In this document: piece by piece, positions 55,437-63,127 of the stretch
How positions within the stretch are numbered: position 1 is the stretch's first letter
How the letters are laid out: each line of letters starts with the position of its first letter
Source of the DNA: CAVUEG01 sp963740525
GTDB taxonomy: Bacteria > Actinomycetota > Actinomycetes > Propionibacteriales > Nocardioidaceae
DNA: 64,000 bases
NCBI GenBank assembly: GCA_963740525.1
Contig: CAVUEG010000006.1
Location: forward strand, 558,001 to 622,000
Direction of reading: 5' to 3'
Program-made: the position numbers and the translations under genes
The notes under the pieces: generated by a model
Told to the model about the DNA's origin: nothing
Database searches by the model: none
What the model saw: only the letters and a program-made list of their open reading frames with translations

Positions 55437-56734
55437 CGGACGCTCACCTCCATCCCACGTGCGAGGGGGCCCAGCAACAGCGTGGCCAGGTCGGGGACGT
55501 CATCGGAGGAAACTCCCATCACAGGTGCGGCGATCGCGCGGATGATGCTCCTTTCGGAGCGGGTCCCGGCGAAGCCGGAGGTGAGGTCGAAGCCAGGAGC
55601 CGACCGGGGCCGGAACTTGCCGTGGCCGTCCTCCACACCGTCGTCGACGGTGTGCATGGGCGGCTGGGGCCCGGGGTTGGCCTGGCTGTACGGCGGGGTC
55701 GGAAGGGCCGAGCAGTGAGGTCCGGGGCCGCCGCCGTACTTCGGAAGGTCTGCAACCGAGTAGCCGGTCGGCTGGACGGGGAGCTGCTCGAGGTTGATGT
55801 GCAGCATGCGTCCGCGCCACCCGTTGGCCATCCGCGGCACCCAGTTGACCATCCCGTTGAGCAGGCAGGGGTACTCCGGGGAGTACCGGGCGAACACCGC
55901 GAGCTGCTTCTGGCTCACGTCACTCAACCGGATGATGTTGTCTCCATTTGCCTGCAGGAAGTCACGAGTGGTCGACGCGAACCCGGTCACGTCGTCGAAG
56001 AACGCCCGCACCTTCGCATCCTTGGTCTGCAACGTCTTCGCCGTCACCAAAGAGCTCCGCAGCGTCGACGCCAGCTCCGGCATCACCTCGGCGTACGTGT
56101 CCGAGACCGTCGACAACAGACGCAGGTCCTCGATCAACGCGGGAAGCTGCGGGTTCTGACGCTTCAGGTACGAGTCCAGCGTGTCGAGGTTCTCCCCGAT
56201 CGCCTCACCACGGCCCTCGAGCGCCTGGGCGATAGCCGTCAACGTGTAGTTCAGCTGCTCCGGCTGGACCGTGCGCAGCAACGGGTAGAAGTCCCGCAGC
56301 ACCTTCTCGACCTCGATCGAGACGTGCGTCTGCTCGATCACGTCACCGGCCACGATGTGGTCGGCCCGCGGACCGTCAGGGATCTGCAGGGCGACGTACT
56401 TCTCACCGAACAACGTCTTCGGCACGATGTCCGCGGTCACGTTCGCCGGGATCAGCTGTGCCTTGGACGGCTGGATCGCCAGCTGGAGCGTGGCTCCCTC
56501 GCCGTTGCTCGTCGCTTCGCGCACCTCGCCCACGATCAGCCCGCGGATCTTCACGTCGGCGAGCGCAGGGAGCTGCAGCCCGATCGAGGAGGTCTTGAGG
56601 GACACGGGGACGTAGTCGACGAACTTCTTCGTGAACACCGCGTAGGTGAGGTAGACGAAGAGGACGGCGATCACGAGGAAGACGACTCCGAGCACGCGGT
56701 AGCGCAAGGTCGTCCCCAGGGGTGCGTCACTCAT
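55433..56734 (-). CDS. MCE family protein, second MceA copy
   Basis: A 433-residue MCE protein. Membrane helix about 12-34, then KTSSIGLQLPALADVKIRG and VTADIVPKTLFGEKYVALQI in the MCE domain. From about residue 95 to 278 it is nearly identical to the preceding gene's product (shared DNA 55899-56452). N-terminus and C-terminus differ moderately. The C-terminus GFDLTSGFAGTRSERSIIRA to LGPLARGMEVSVR is intact here. Overlaps both neighbours by four bases. It is the extra, seventh MCE gene compared with standard six-gene operons. Confidence 0.9.
   Translation of the reverse strand: MSDAPLGTTLRYRVLGVVFLVIAVLFVYLTYAVFTKKFVDYVPVSLKTSSIGLQLPALADVKIRGLIVGEVREATSNGEGATLQLAIQPSKAQLIPANVTADIVPKTLFGEKYVALQIPDGPRADHIVAGDVIEQTHVSIEVEKVLRDFYPLLRTVQPEQLNYTLTAIAQALEGRGEAIGENLDTLDSYLKRQNPQLPALIEDLRLLSTVSDTYAEVMPELASTLRSSLVTAKTLQTKDAKVRAFFDDVTGFASTTRDFLQANGDNIIRLSDVSQKQLAVFARYSPEYPCLLNGMVNWVPRMANGWRGRMLHINLEQLPVQPTGYSVADLPKYGGGPGPHCSALPTPPYSQANPGPQPPMHTVDDGVEDGHGKFRPRSAPGFDLTSGFAGTRSERSIIRAIAAPVMGVSSDDVPDLATLLLGPLARGMEVSVR
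55899..56452. repeat. 554-bp near-identical block in mceA copy 2 (pairs with 57216-57769)
   Basis: By eye the two blocks differ at only three substitutions (near 56210) and one compensated pair of single-base indels (near 56030), while sequence outside them is clearly diverged. This is what recent gene conversion between tandem paralogues would leave. Confidence 0.85.
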
Positions 56735-58063
56735 CGGAGCGTCACCTCCATCCCTCGTGCGAGCGGGGCGAAGAGCAAGGTGCTCAGGTCCGTGACCCGA
56801 GCGGCAGGGACTCCGAGGATCGGCGCCGCGACGGCGTTCACCACGGTCTGCTCTGCCGCAGTCCCCGCGTATCCGGAGGTCATGTCATAGCGGGCGGCCG
56901 CCCGGTTCGGGCTGTTGCCCTTCCCTGTCGGCTCATCCACTCCATCGTCGAAGTTCGGGGATCATCCTGTCGGGGGGCAGGTTGTTCTGGTTCCACTCGC
57001 CGCTCATCGCCCGGTTGCACAGCGCCGTGTTGACCGGCGGATGGTGTGAGCCGTAGACCGGACGGTCCTGAGGCCCGTAGCCGCGGGGCTGGCGGGGGAG
57101 CTGCTCGAGGTTGATGTGCAGGATCTTTCCTCGGAAGGCCTGGGCCTGCATGGGGGCGACATCGACGATGCCCCTCAGCAGACAGGGGTACTCGGAGGAG
57201 TACCTCGCGAACACGGCGAGCTGCTTCTGGCTCACGTCACTCAACCGGATGATGTTGTCTCCATTTGCCTGCAGGAAGTCACGAGTGGTCGACGCGAACC
57301 CGGTCACGTCGTCGAAGAACGCCCGCACCTTCGCATCCTTGGTCTGCAAGTCTTCGCCCGTCACCAAAGAGCTCCGCAGCGTCGACGCCAGCTCCGGCAT
57401 CACCTCGGCGTACGTGTCCGAGACCGTCGACAACAGACGCAGGTCCTCGATCAACGCGGGAAGCTGCGGGTTCTGACGCTTCAGGTACGAGTCCAGCGTG
57501 TCGAGGTTCTCCCCGATCGCCTCACCCCGCCCATCGAGCGCCTGGGCGATAGCCGTCAACGTGTAGTTCAGCTGCTCCGGCTGGACCGTGCGCAGCAACG
57601 GGTAGAAGTCCCGCAGCACCTTCTCGACCTCGATCGAGACGTGCGTCTGCTCGATCACGTCACCGGCCACGATGTGGTCGGCCCGCGGACCGTCAGGGAT
57701 CTGCAGGGCGACGTACTTCTCACCGAACAACGTCTTCGGCACGATGTCCGCGGTCACGTTCGCCGGGATGGTGGACGTCTCGGCCGGGTAGAGGCCGAGC
57801 GTCAAGGTGGCACCTTGGCCGTTGGACCTGGCACCCAGGACCTCCCCGACGATGACGCCCCGGATCTTCACGTCGGCCCGATTCGGTAGCTGAAGGCCGA
57901 TCGACGAGGTCTTCAGCGATACCTTGTCGTAGCTGGTGAAGGACTTGTTGAAGACGGCGTAGGTGAACCAGACTCCGGCGGCGAGCAGGCACAGGAAGGC
58001 CGCCCCGAACACGCGGAAGCGTGTCGCGGCGACGATCGTGGAAAGAGTGCCTGTCCGTGCCAT
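56731..58063 (-). CDS. MCE family protein, first MceA copy; one-base frameshift near its 3' end
   Basis: An MCE protein starting MARTGTLSTIVAATRFRVFG (58063), membrane helix about 12-34, MCE domain with KTSSIGLQLPNRADVKIRG and VTADIVPKTLFGEKYVALQI. The main frame ends at 56933 after DRMIPELRRWSG. One C too many in the run at 56957-56960 explains this: with three C the frame reads MIPNFDDGVDEPTGKGNSPN and continues to 56731 as YDMTSGYAGTAAEQTVVNAV, ending FAPLARGMEVTLR, matching its paralogue. Length would then be about 443. It directly follows the second YrbE gene. Confidence 0.87.
57216..57769. repeat. 554-bp near-identical block in mceA copy 1 (pairs with 55899-56452)
   Basis: Partner of the block in the adjacent gene. 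Near 57347-57356 the compensated indels change TAKT to TGED in the protein (between SSLV and LQTKDAK). The sharp edges at 57216 and 57769 mark the conversion tract. Confidence 0.85.
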
Positions 58064-58070
58064 CTGCGGG

Positions 58071-58898
58071 TCAGCCCGCCAATCTGACGGTCGTGGTGGT
58101 GCCCCAGATGGCCATCGACAGGAAGAGGTCGATGACGTTGATGGCGACGATCGAGGTGCGCACGGCACGGCCCACGGCCAGTCCGACTCCTGCCGGACCT
58201 CCGGACGCGTAGTAGCCGTGGTAGCAGTGGATCATGATCACGACCACGGCGAAGACGAGGACCTTGCCGAACGACCACAGGACGTCACCCGGTGGCAGGA
58301 ACTGGTTGAAGTAGTGGTCGTACGTGCCCGCGCTCTGACCGAAGAACTGCGTGACGGTCAACCGGGTCGCGAAGTAGGAGGACAGCAGCCCGACGACGTA
58401 CAGCGGGGTGACGGCGACCAGCCCGGCGATGATCCGGGTGGTGACCAGGAACGGCAGTGACGGGATCGCCATGACCTCGAGCGCGTCGACCTCCTCGGAG
58501 ATCCGCATGGCGCCGAGCTGAGCCGTGAACCCGCAGCCGACCGTGGCGGCGAGCGCGATGCCGGCAACCAGCGGCGAGATCTCGCGAGTGTTGAAGTACG
58601 CCGACACGAAGCCGGAGAACGCGGCGGTCCCGATCTGGTTGAGGGCCGCGTAGCCCTGCAGGCCCACCTCGGTGCCGGTGAAGAAGGCCATCGCTGTGAT
58701 CACGCCGACGGTGCCGCCGATCACGGCAAGCGCCCCGGAACCAAGCGTCACCTCGGCCAGCAGGCGGAGGATCTCGCGCTTATAGCGCCGGATCGTGCGC
58801 GGTGTCCACGCGATCGCCTTGACGTAGAACGCCAGCTCCTCGCCCATGTGGTCGAGGGAGCTCAGCGGACGCTGGTAGATCGCTTTCATGTTGGCCAT
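58071..58898 (-). CDS. MlaE/YrbE-family permease, YrbEB position
   Basis: A 275-residue permease of the Mce ABC importer. Five or so membrane helices are visible (about 45-70, 90-110, 140-165, 175-195, 220-245). Family blocks: GTEVGLQGYAALNQIGTAAF, then EEVDALEVMAIPSLPFLVTT, where the EEVDAL segment contacts the ATPase. It pairs with the YrbEA permease. Stop lies eight bases before mceA. Confidence 0.93.
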   Translation of the reverse strand: MANMKAIYQRPLSSLDHMGEELAFYVKAIAWTPRTIRRYKREILRLLAEVTLGSGALAVIGGTVGVITAMAFFTGTEVGLQGYAALNQIGTAAFSGFVSAYFNTREISPLVAGIALAATVGCGFTAQLGAMRISEEVDALEVMAIPSLPFLVTTRIIAGLVAVTPLYVVGLLSSYFATRLTVTQFFGQSAGTYDHYFNQFLPPGDVLWSFGKVLVFAVVVIMIHCYHGYYASGGPAGVGLAVGRAVRTSIVAINVIDLFLSMAIWGTTTTVRLAG

Positions 58899-58902
58899 CG
58901 AC

Positions 58903-59688
58903 TCAACCCGTCTTTGGTGGGACGAGCTGGAAGTAGATCGCGCTCATCACGAAGTTGACGACGAACAGGAGCATGAAGGTGATGACGACGGACTCGTTCA
59001 CCGCGTCTCCCACCCCCTTGGGGCCGCCGGCGGCGTTCATCCCCTTGTAACAGGCCACGATCGCGGCCACCAGACCGAAGACGAGGGCCTTGAGCATGCC
59101 CTGCCACAGGTCGGGGAGCTGCGCCAGCGCGGTGAAGCTGGCCAGGTAGGCACCCGGCGTGCCGTCCTGGAGCACGACGTTGAAGACGTAGCCACCGGCC
59201 ACTCCGACGACGCTGACCAGCCCGTTGAGGAAGAAGGCGACGAGCATCGTGGCCAGCACGCGGGGTACGACGAGCCGCTGGATCGGGTCGATGCCGAGCA
59301 CCATCATCGCGTCGAGCTCTTCGCGGATCTTGCGGGCGCCGAGGTCGGCGGCGATCGCCGAGCCACCGGCACCGGCGATCAGCAGGGACGTCGCGATGGG
59401 ACCTGCCTCACGGACGACCGCCAGCACCGCGGCGGAGCCCGTGAAGGACTGGGCGCCGAACTGCTTGATCAGGCCACCGACCTGGAGCGCGATCACGGCG
59501 CCGAAGGGGATCGCCACCAGAGCCGTGGGCACGATCGTGACGGAGGCGATGAACCAGGCCTGCTGGAGGAACTCGCGCAGCTGGAACGGTCGCCGGAACA
59601 GCTGGCGTGCCACGTCCAGCCCGAAGGCGAAGAGCTTGCCAGCGGTGCCGATGGGGGCCAGCACCCTGGATGCGGTCATCGACGACAC
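58903..59688 (-). CDS. MlaE/YrbE-family permease, YrbEA position
   Basis: A 261-residue permease. Helices at about 45-70, 90-110, 140-170, 190-210 and 230-255. Family blocks: FGAVIALQVGGLIKQFGAQS and IREELDAMMVLGIDPIQRLV, the latter being the ATPase-coupling helix. GTG start adjoining the ATPase stop; followed four bases on by the second permease gene. Confidence 0.93.
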   Translation of the reverse strand: MSSMTASRVLAPIGTAGKLFAFGLDVARQLFRRPFQLREFLQQAWFIASVTIVPTALVAIPFGAVIALQVGGLIKQFGAQSFTGSAAVLAVVREAGPIATSLLIAGAGGSAIAADLGARKIREELDAMMVLGIDPIQRLVVPRVLATMLVAFFLNGLVSVVGVAGGYVFNVVLQDGTPGAYLASFTALAQLPDLWQGMLKALVFGLVAAIVACYKGMNAAGGPKGVGDAVNESVVITFMLLFVVNFVMSAIYFQLVPPKTG

Positions 59689-60642
59689 TCAGACCCCGCT
59701 CGCCAAGGGGGTGGACTCGTCGAACGATCCGGGAGGCGGTGTGATGCCGTTCTCGCGGCACCACTCCCCGGGCGGACGCTGGCTCCGACGCGGGATGCCG
59801 TTCGACGGCTCGATCTGGTGCGGGATGGGCGGAAGCGGGGGCAGCTCCTGGCCCTCCTCCGCGGCGAGGTCGTCGGCGTCCTTCTCCTCGGACATGCCGA
59901 TCGGACCGATCCGCTGAGCGTTGAGGAACTGCCGGACCACGGGCTCCTCCGACGAGAGGAGCATCTCCCGCGGCCCGAACATCGCGAGGTGCCGGTGGTA
60001 GAGCAGGCCGATGTTGTCGGGCACCGTGCGTGCGGTGTTGATGTCGTGGGTCACGATCAGGAAGGTCGCGTCGATCTGGGCGTTGAGGTCCACGATCAGC
60101 TGGTTCAGGAACGACGTACGCACCGGGTCGAGTCCGGAGTCCGGCTCGTCGAACAGGACGATCTCCGGGTCCAGGACCAGCGCGCGGGCGAGGCCGGCAC
60201 GCTTGCGCATACCGCCTGAGATCTCGCCGGGCAGCTTGTCCTCGGCCCCGACGAGCCCGACGAGCTCCATCTTCTCCATCACGACGTCCCGGATCTCGGA
60301 CTCGGACTTCTTGGTGTGCTCGCGCAGCGGGAAGGCCACGTTGTCGTAGAGGTTCATCGAGCCGAACATGGCGCCGTCCTGGAACAGCACCCCGAAGAGC
60401 TTGCGGATCTCGTAGAGGTCCTTCTCCGAGCAGTTGGCGATGTCCAGGCCCTCGATCATGATGCTGCCCTTGTCGGGCTTGAGCAGGCCGATCAGCGTCT
60501 TGAGGAAGACGGACTTGCCGGTGCCCGAGGGGCCCAGCATCACGCAGATCTCACCAGCGGGGATCGTCAGCGAGACGTCGCCCCAGATGAGCTGCTTGCC
60601 GAACGACTTCGACAGGTCGTCGACCTTGATCTCGACGCCCAT
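59689..60642 (-). CDS. Mce ABC transporter ATPase (MceG/Mkl/MlaF-type)
   Basis: A 317-residue ATPase that powers lipid import by the Mce complex. Walker A GPSGTGKS (37-44), Q-loop VLFQDGAMFGSMNLYDNVAF, signature ISGGMRKRAGLARAL (141-155), Walker B IVLFDEPDSGLDP (161-173). A Pro/Glu-rich C-terminal extension of about 65 residues follows the ATPase core, as in mycobacterial Mkl. I choose the ATG at 60642 with GGGAGGA upstream. It heads the Mce operon, unlike in mycobacteria where the gene is unlinked. Confidence 0.94.
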   Translation of the reverse strand: MGVEIKVDDLSKSFGKQLIWGDVSLTIPAGEICVMLGPSGTGKSVFLKTLIGLLKPDKGSIMIEGLDIANCSEKDLYEIRKLFGVLFQDGAMFGSMNLYDNVAFPLREHTKKSESEIRDVVMEKMELVGLVGAEDKLPGEISGGMRKRAGLARALVLDPEIVLFDEPDSGLDPVRTSFLNQLIVDLNAQIDATFLIVTHDINTARTVPDNIGLLYHRHLAMFGPREMLLSSEEPVVRQFLNAQRIGPIGMSEEKDADDLAAEEGQELPPLPPIPHQIEPSNGIPRRSQRPPGEWCRENGITPPPGSFDESTPLASGV

Positions 60643-60849
60643 GTGGCGTCCTCCCTTGTTCGCGAACCTGATGACGGCACAAACCACCGACAGCCGTCGG
60701 TGGCCATCCCCCGGTTGACCCCACGCCTTCCACTACCAACGAGTAGGTCTCGGCAAAGTTACGCGCCCGAAGCCCCAAGCGTCACTACCCGCGCCTTACT
60801 TATGTCACACATTTCGACAGGTGTCGCGGGAGGTGTCCGGAAACGCCGA
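60643..60849 (-). promoter_or_regulatory. Mce operon promoter and leader
   Basis: The gap between rplL's terminator and the ATPase gene. A possible promoter is GTGACG (60785-60780), 18 bases, TAACTT (60761-60756). A perfect 8-bp hairpin, CCACCGAC/GTCGGTGG with loop AGCC (60684-60703), lies in the leader 42 bases before the start and could be an operator or RNA structure. No regulator gene is linked. Confidence 0.45.
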
Positions 60850-60879
60850 GGAGCGGTCGCCCGTGAGGGCGACCGCTCC
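60850..60879 (-). terminator. Terminator after rplL
   Basis: A perfect 13-bp stem (60850-60862 with 60867-60879) around GTGA, 38 bases past the rplL stop. It separates rplJL from the Mce operon and shows the two are distinct transcription units. Confidence 0.85.
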
Positions 60880-60916
60880 AGCGGTGTTGCTGCCAGATCC
60901 GAGGATCAGGCGGGAG

Positions 60917-61309
60917 TCACTTGACGCTGACGCTGGCGCCGGCGGCCTCGAGGGTCTCCTTGGCCTTCTGCGCAGCTTCCTTGGTGACCTTCTCGAGGAC
61001 AGCCTTCGGAGCGGCCTCGACCAGCTCCTTGGCCTCCTTGAGACCCAGGGAGGTCAGCGCACGGACCTCCTTGATCACGTTGATCTTCTTGTCACCGGCG
61101 GCCTCGAGGACGACGTCGAACTCGTCCTGGTCGGCTGCGTCGTCACCGGCAGCAGCGGCGCCGCCGGCTGCCGGAGCGGCGGCGGCGGCGACCGGGGCGG
61201 CCGCCGTGACGCCGAAGGTGTCCTCGAACTGCTTCACGAACTCGCTGAGCTCGAGGAGGGTCATCTCCTTGAAAGCGTCGAGCAGCTCGTCAGTGCTGAG
61301 CTTCGCCAT
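60917..61309 (-). CDS. rplL: 50S ribosomal protein L7/L12
   Basis: The stalk protein that recruits translation GTPases. It has 130 residues: N-terminal dimer domain with LLDAFKEMTLLELSEFVKQF, an Ala/Gly hinge (about 38-55), and the C-terminal domain EFDVVLEAAGDKKINVIKEV and LGLKEAKELVEAAPKAVLEK. Follows rplJ by 81 bp. Confidence 0.98.
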   Translation of the reverse strand: MAKLSTDELLDAFKEMTLLELSEFVKQFEDTFGVTAAAPVAAAAAPAAGGAAAAGDDAADQDEFDVVLEAAGDKKINVIKEVRALTSLGLKEAKELVEAAPKAVLEKVTKEAAQKAKETLEAAGASVSVK

Positions 61310-61390
61310 GGTGGCGTTCCTTCCATGTTGCTGGTTTGGTGCCCCCGAGGTGTCGGGAGCCGGGTGTTTAGCAGGTACCTCGGCTGGCGC

Positions 61391-62095
61391 TCAGGCCGGG
61401 GCCTCGGTGGTGTCCTCGGAACCGGCGTCGGCCGAAGCCTCGGTCGTCTCCTCGGCCACGGGGGTCGCGTCGGCGTCCTCCGTGGTCTCCTCCGTGCCCT
61501 CGTCCGAGGCGTCGACCGCGGCCGAGTCGTCGGCCGCGGGGGGAGCCGGCTCGCCGGCACCACCCTGGAGGATCGACGGGTCCTGCTCGGCCTTCGCCTG
61601 CAGAGCACCCGCGAGGCGGGCAGTCTGCGCGAGCGGAGCCTGCAACAGGTAGACGGCCTGGCTGAGCGATGCCAGCATCGCGCCGGCCAGCTTGCCCAGG
61701 AGCACCTCGCGGGACTCCAGGTCGGCCAGCTTGGCGATGTCGCCGGCGTCGAGCGACTTGCCGTCCAGGATGCCGCCCTTGATGACAAGGGCGGGGTTTG
61801 CCTTGGCAAAGTCACGAAGACCCTTGGCCGCCTCGACGACGTCGCCGTTGATGAAGGCGATGGCGGTCGGACCGGTGAGCAGGTCGTCGAAGCCTCCGAC
61901 GCCCGCCTCCCCGGCGGCGATCTTGGTCAGCGTGTTCTTGACCACGGCGTAGTGGGCGTTGTCACCGAGAGAGCGCCGCAAGTCCTGCAGCTGCTTGACG
62001 GTGAGACCGCGGTACTCGGTCAGCACAGCACCCGCAGAACCCTGGAACGAGTCCACGAGCTCCGCGACGGCTGCTGCCTTGTCTGGCCGCGCCAT
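61391..62095 (-). CDS. rplJ: 50S ribosomal protein L10, long acidic tail
   Basis: L10 anchors the L7/L12 stalk. The start at 62095 (MARPDKAAAVAELVDSFQGS) has GAAGGAG upstream; the frame is open to 62206. Core: AVLTEYRGLTVKQLQDLRRS and AIAFINGDVVEAAKGLRDFA. The protein has 234 residues, about 60 beyond the usual end, in an Ala/Glu/Asp/Thr tail after the L7/L12-binding helix. Confidence 0.97.
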   Translation of the reverse strand: MARPDKAAAVAELVDSFQGSAGAVLTEYRGLTVKQLQDLRRSLGDNAHYAVVKNTLTKIAAGEAGVGGFDDLLTGPTAIAFINGDVVEAAKGLRDFAKANPALVIKGGILDGKSLDAGDIAKLADLESREVLLGKLAGAMLASLSQAVYLLQAPLAQTARLAGALQAKAEQDPSILQGGAGEPAPPAADDSAAVDASDEGTEETTEDADATPVAEETTEASADAGSEDTTEAPA

Positions 62096-62303
62096 GGGTC
62101 TCCTTCGGGTCGGTTCTTCCCCCGCCCGGTCGGGCGGCGGCGCCGGAAGACCCCAGGAACGACAAACGCCCTGGCGCAAGGCACAGGGCGTGGGCACCGG
62201 CCCCAAGGGGCCGGGCGAACACTTCTGTCTCCTGCGCTGGTCGTCCGCGACTGCGGAACCTTCGGCCGGGGCGAACCCCGACGGCCTGGCGGTCTTCGGC
62301 TAC
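62096..62303 (-). ncRNA. Probable L10 leader (ribosomal-protein autoregulatory RNA)
   Basis: The transcript upstream of rplJ is about 210 bases and strongly structured. In transcription order: GTAGCCGAAGACCGCCAGG, whose AGACCGC resembles the conserved start of L10 leaders; CCGGCCCC/GGGGCCGG; and a hairpin ACGCCCTG/CAGGGCGT. L10 leaders bind the L10-L7/L12 complex to limit translation of the operon. Call rests on position, length and structure; a covariance search would decide. Confidence 0.5.
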
Positions 62304-62310
62304 GCGGAGG

Positions 62311-62340
62311 ATGCTACGCGAGCCACGCACGAGGCTCCAA
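62311..62340 (-). promoter_or_regulatory. rplJ-rplL promoter
   Basis: TTGGAG (62340-62335), 18 bases, TAGCAT (62316-62311) on the minus strand. It lies between the lipoprotein stop and the L10 leader and predicts a leader of just over 200 bases. Confidence 0.5.
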
Positions 62341-62351
62341 ATCGGACGGGA

Positions 62352-63041
62352 TCAGCCGCCGGGCGTGGAGACCTGGTCCGCGGGCGGCGCGACGATGTCG
62401 ACCTGCTCGCCGTACCGGCTGAACTCGACGCTCAGGTGTGACTCCACACCACCGAGCGAGACCGCCTGGCTCAGCTGGACGGGGCGGTCCGCCTCGTCCA
62501 GCCAGATCTCGAAGGCGAACGAGCCACCCGCGGTCGCGACCGACTGGCCGGAGTACCCGAGCAGCTCGAGGGCCTCGGGCGCCGGGACGGCACCTGAGTA
62601 GCGCTTCGTCGCCACCCCCTCGATCGAGGCGGTGCCTTCGTAGGTGACCGGTCCCGCCTTGCTCAGCAGACGCAGCACCAGCGTGGGGTCACTGAGCCCC
62701 CGCTGCTGCGCGACGAGCGCGGCGGTCTCCGCGGCGGACGAAGGGTCGAGACTGAGCCAGGGGGTTTCGGTGTGCAGGTCGGGGACCGTGAAGTAGAAAA
62801 TGCCGTCGACGAAGCGGGACTCACTGGTCCCCGACTGGCTTCGTACACGCAGAGAGGTGTCGGTCCCGGTCTCGTCCACGCGGGCCTCACCGACGACCTC
62901 GATCGGACCGCTCGGGCTCGCCGCCTGGGCGTCGAAGTGGACGGTGCCAGCCTCGACCATCGCCCCGTGGACGCTCTCGTAGAGGTTCCCCTCGAACGTG
63001 GTGGGAGTCTGCGGGGACCCCGAGCAGCCGGTGAGGAACAT
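62352..63041 (-). CDS. Putative lipoprotein, LppX/LprG-like
   Basis: A protein of about 230 residues whose N-terminus MFLTGCSGSP carries a lipobox cysteine. As called it is too short for a signal peptide: upstream in-frame codons encode a hydrophobic stretch (ATLLVLAGA) but no ATG, GTG or TTG is available there, so either a rare CTG start (63065) is used or a base is wrong. The body has alternating strands (VHFDAQAASPSGPIEVVGEA, and GTASIEGVATKRYSGAVPA) like LppX/LprG/LprF lipid-binding lipoproteins. Nearby Mce genes make lipid binding plausible but unproven. It is unusual to find a gene between rplA and rplJ. Confidence 0.65.
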   Translation of the reverse strand: MFLTGCSGSPQTPTTFEGNLYESVHGAMVEAGTVHFDAQAASPSGPIEVVGEARVDETGTDTSLRVRSQSGTSESRFVDGIFYFTVPDLHTETPWLSLDPSSAAETAALVAQQRGLSDPTLVLRLLSKAGPVTYEGTASIEGVATKRYSGAVPAPEALELLGYSGQSVATAGGSFAFEIWLDEADRPVQLSQAVSLGGVESHLSVEFSRYGEQVDIVAPPADQVSTPGG

Positions 63042-63076
63042 CGCCCCGGCGAGGACGAGCAGCGTGGCAACGTGAC

Positions 63077-63105
63077 GAGCCGGCCACCCCTGAGGGGTGG
63101 CCGGC
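63077..63105 (-). terminator. Terminator after rplK-rplA
   Basis: AGCCGGCCACCCC/GGGGTGGCCGGCT form a perfect 13-bp stem around a three-base loop, 22 bases past the rplA stop. It separates rplKA from the lipoprotein gene, and the lipoprotein start is just downstream. Confidence 0.8.
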
Positions 63106-63127
63106 TCGCTACGGAGAACCGACGCGC

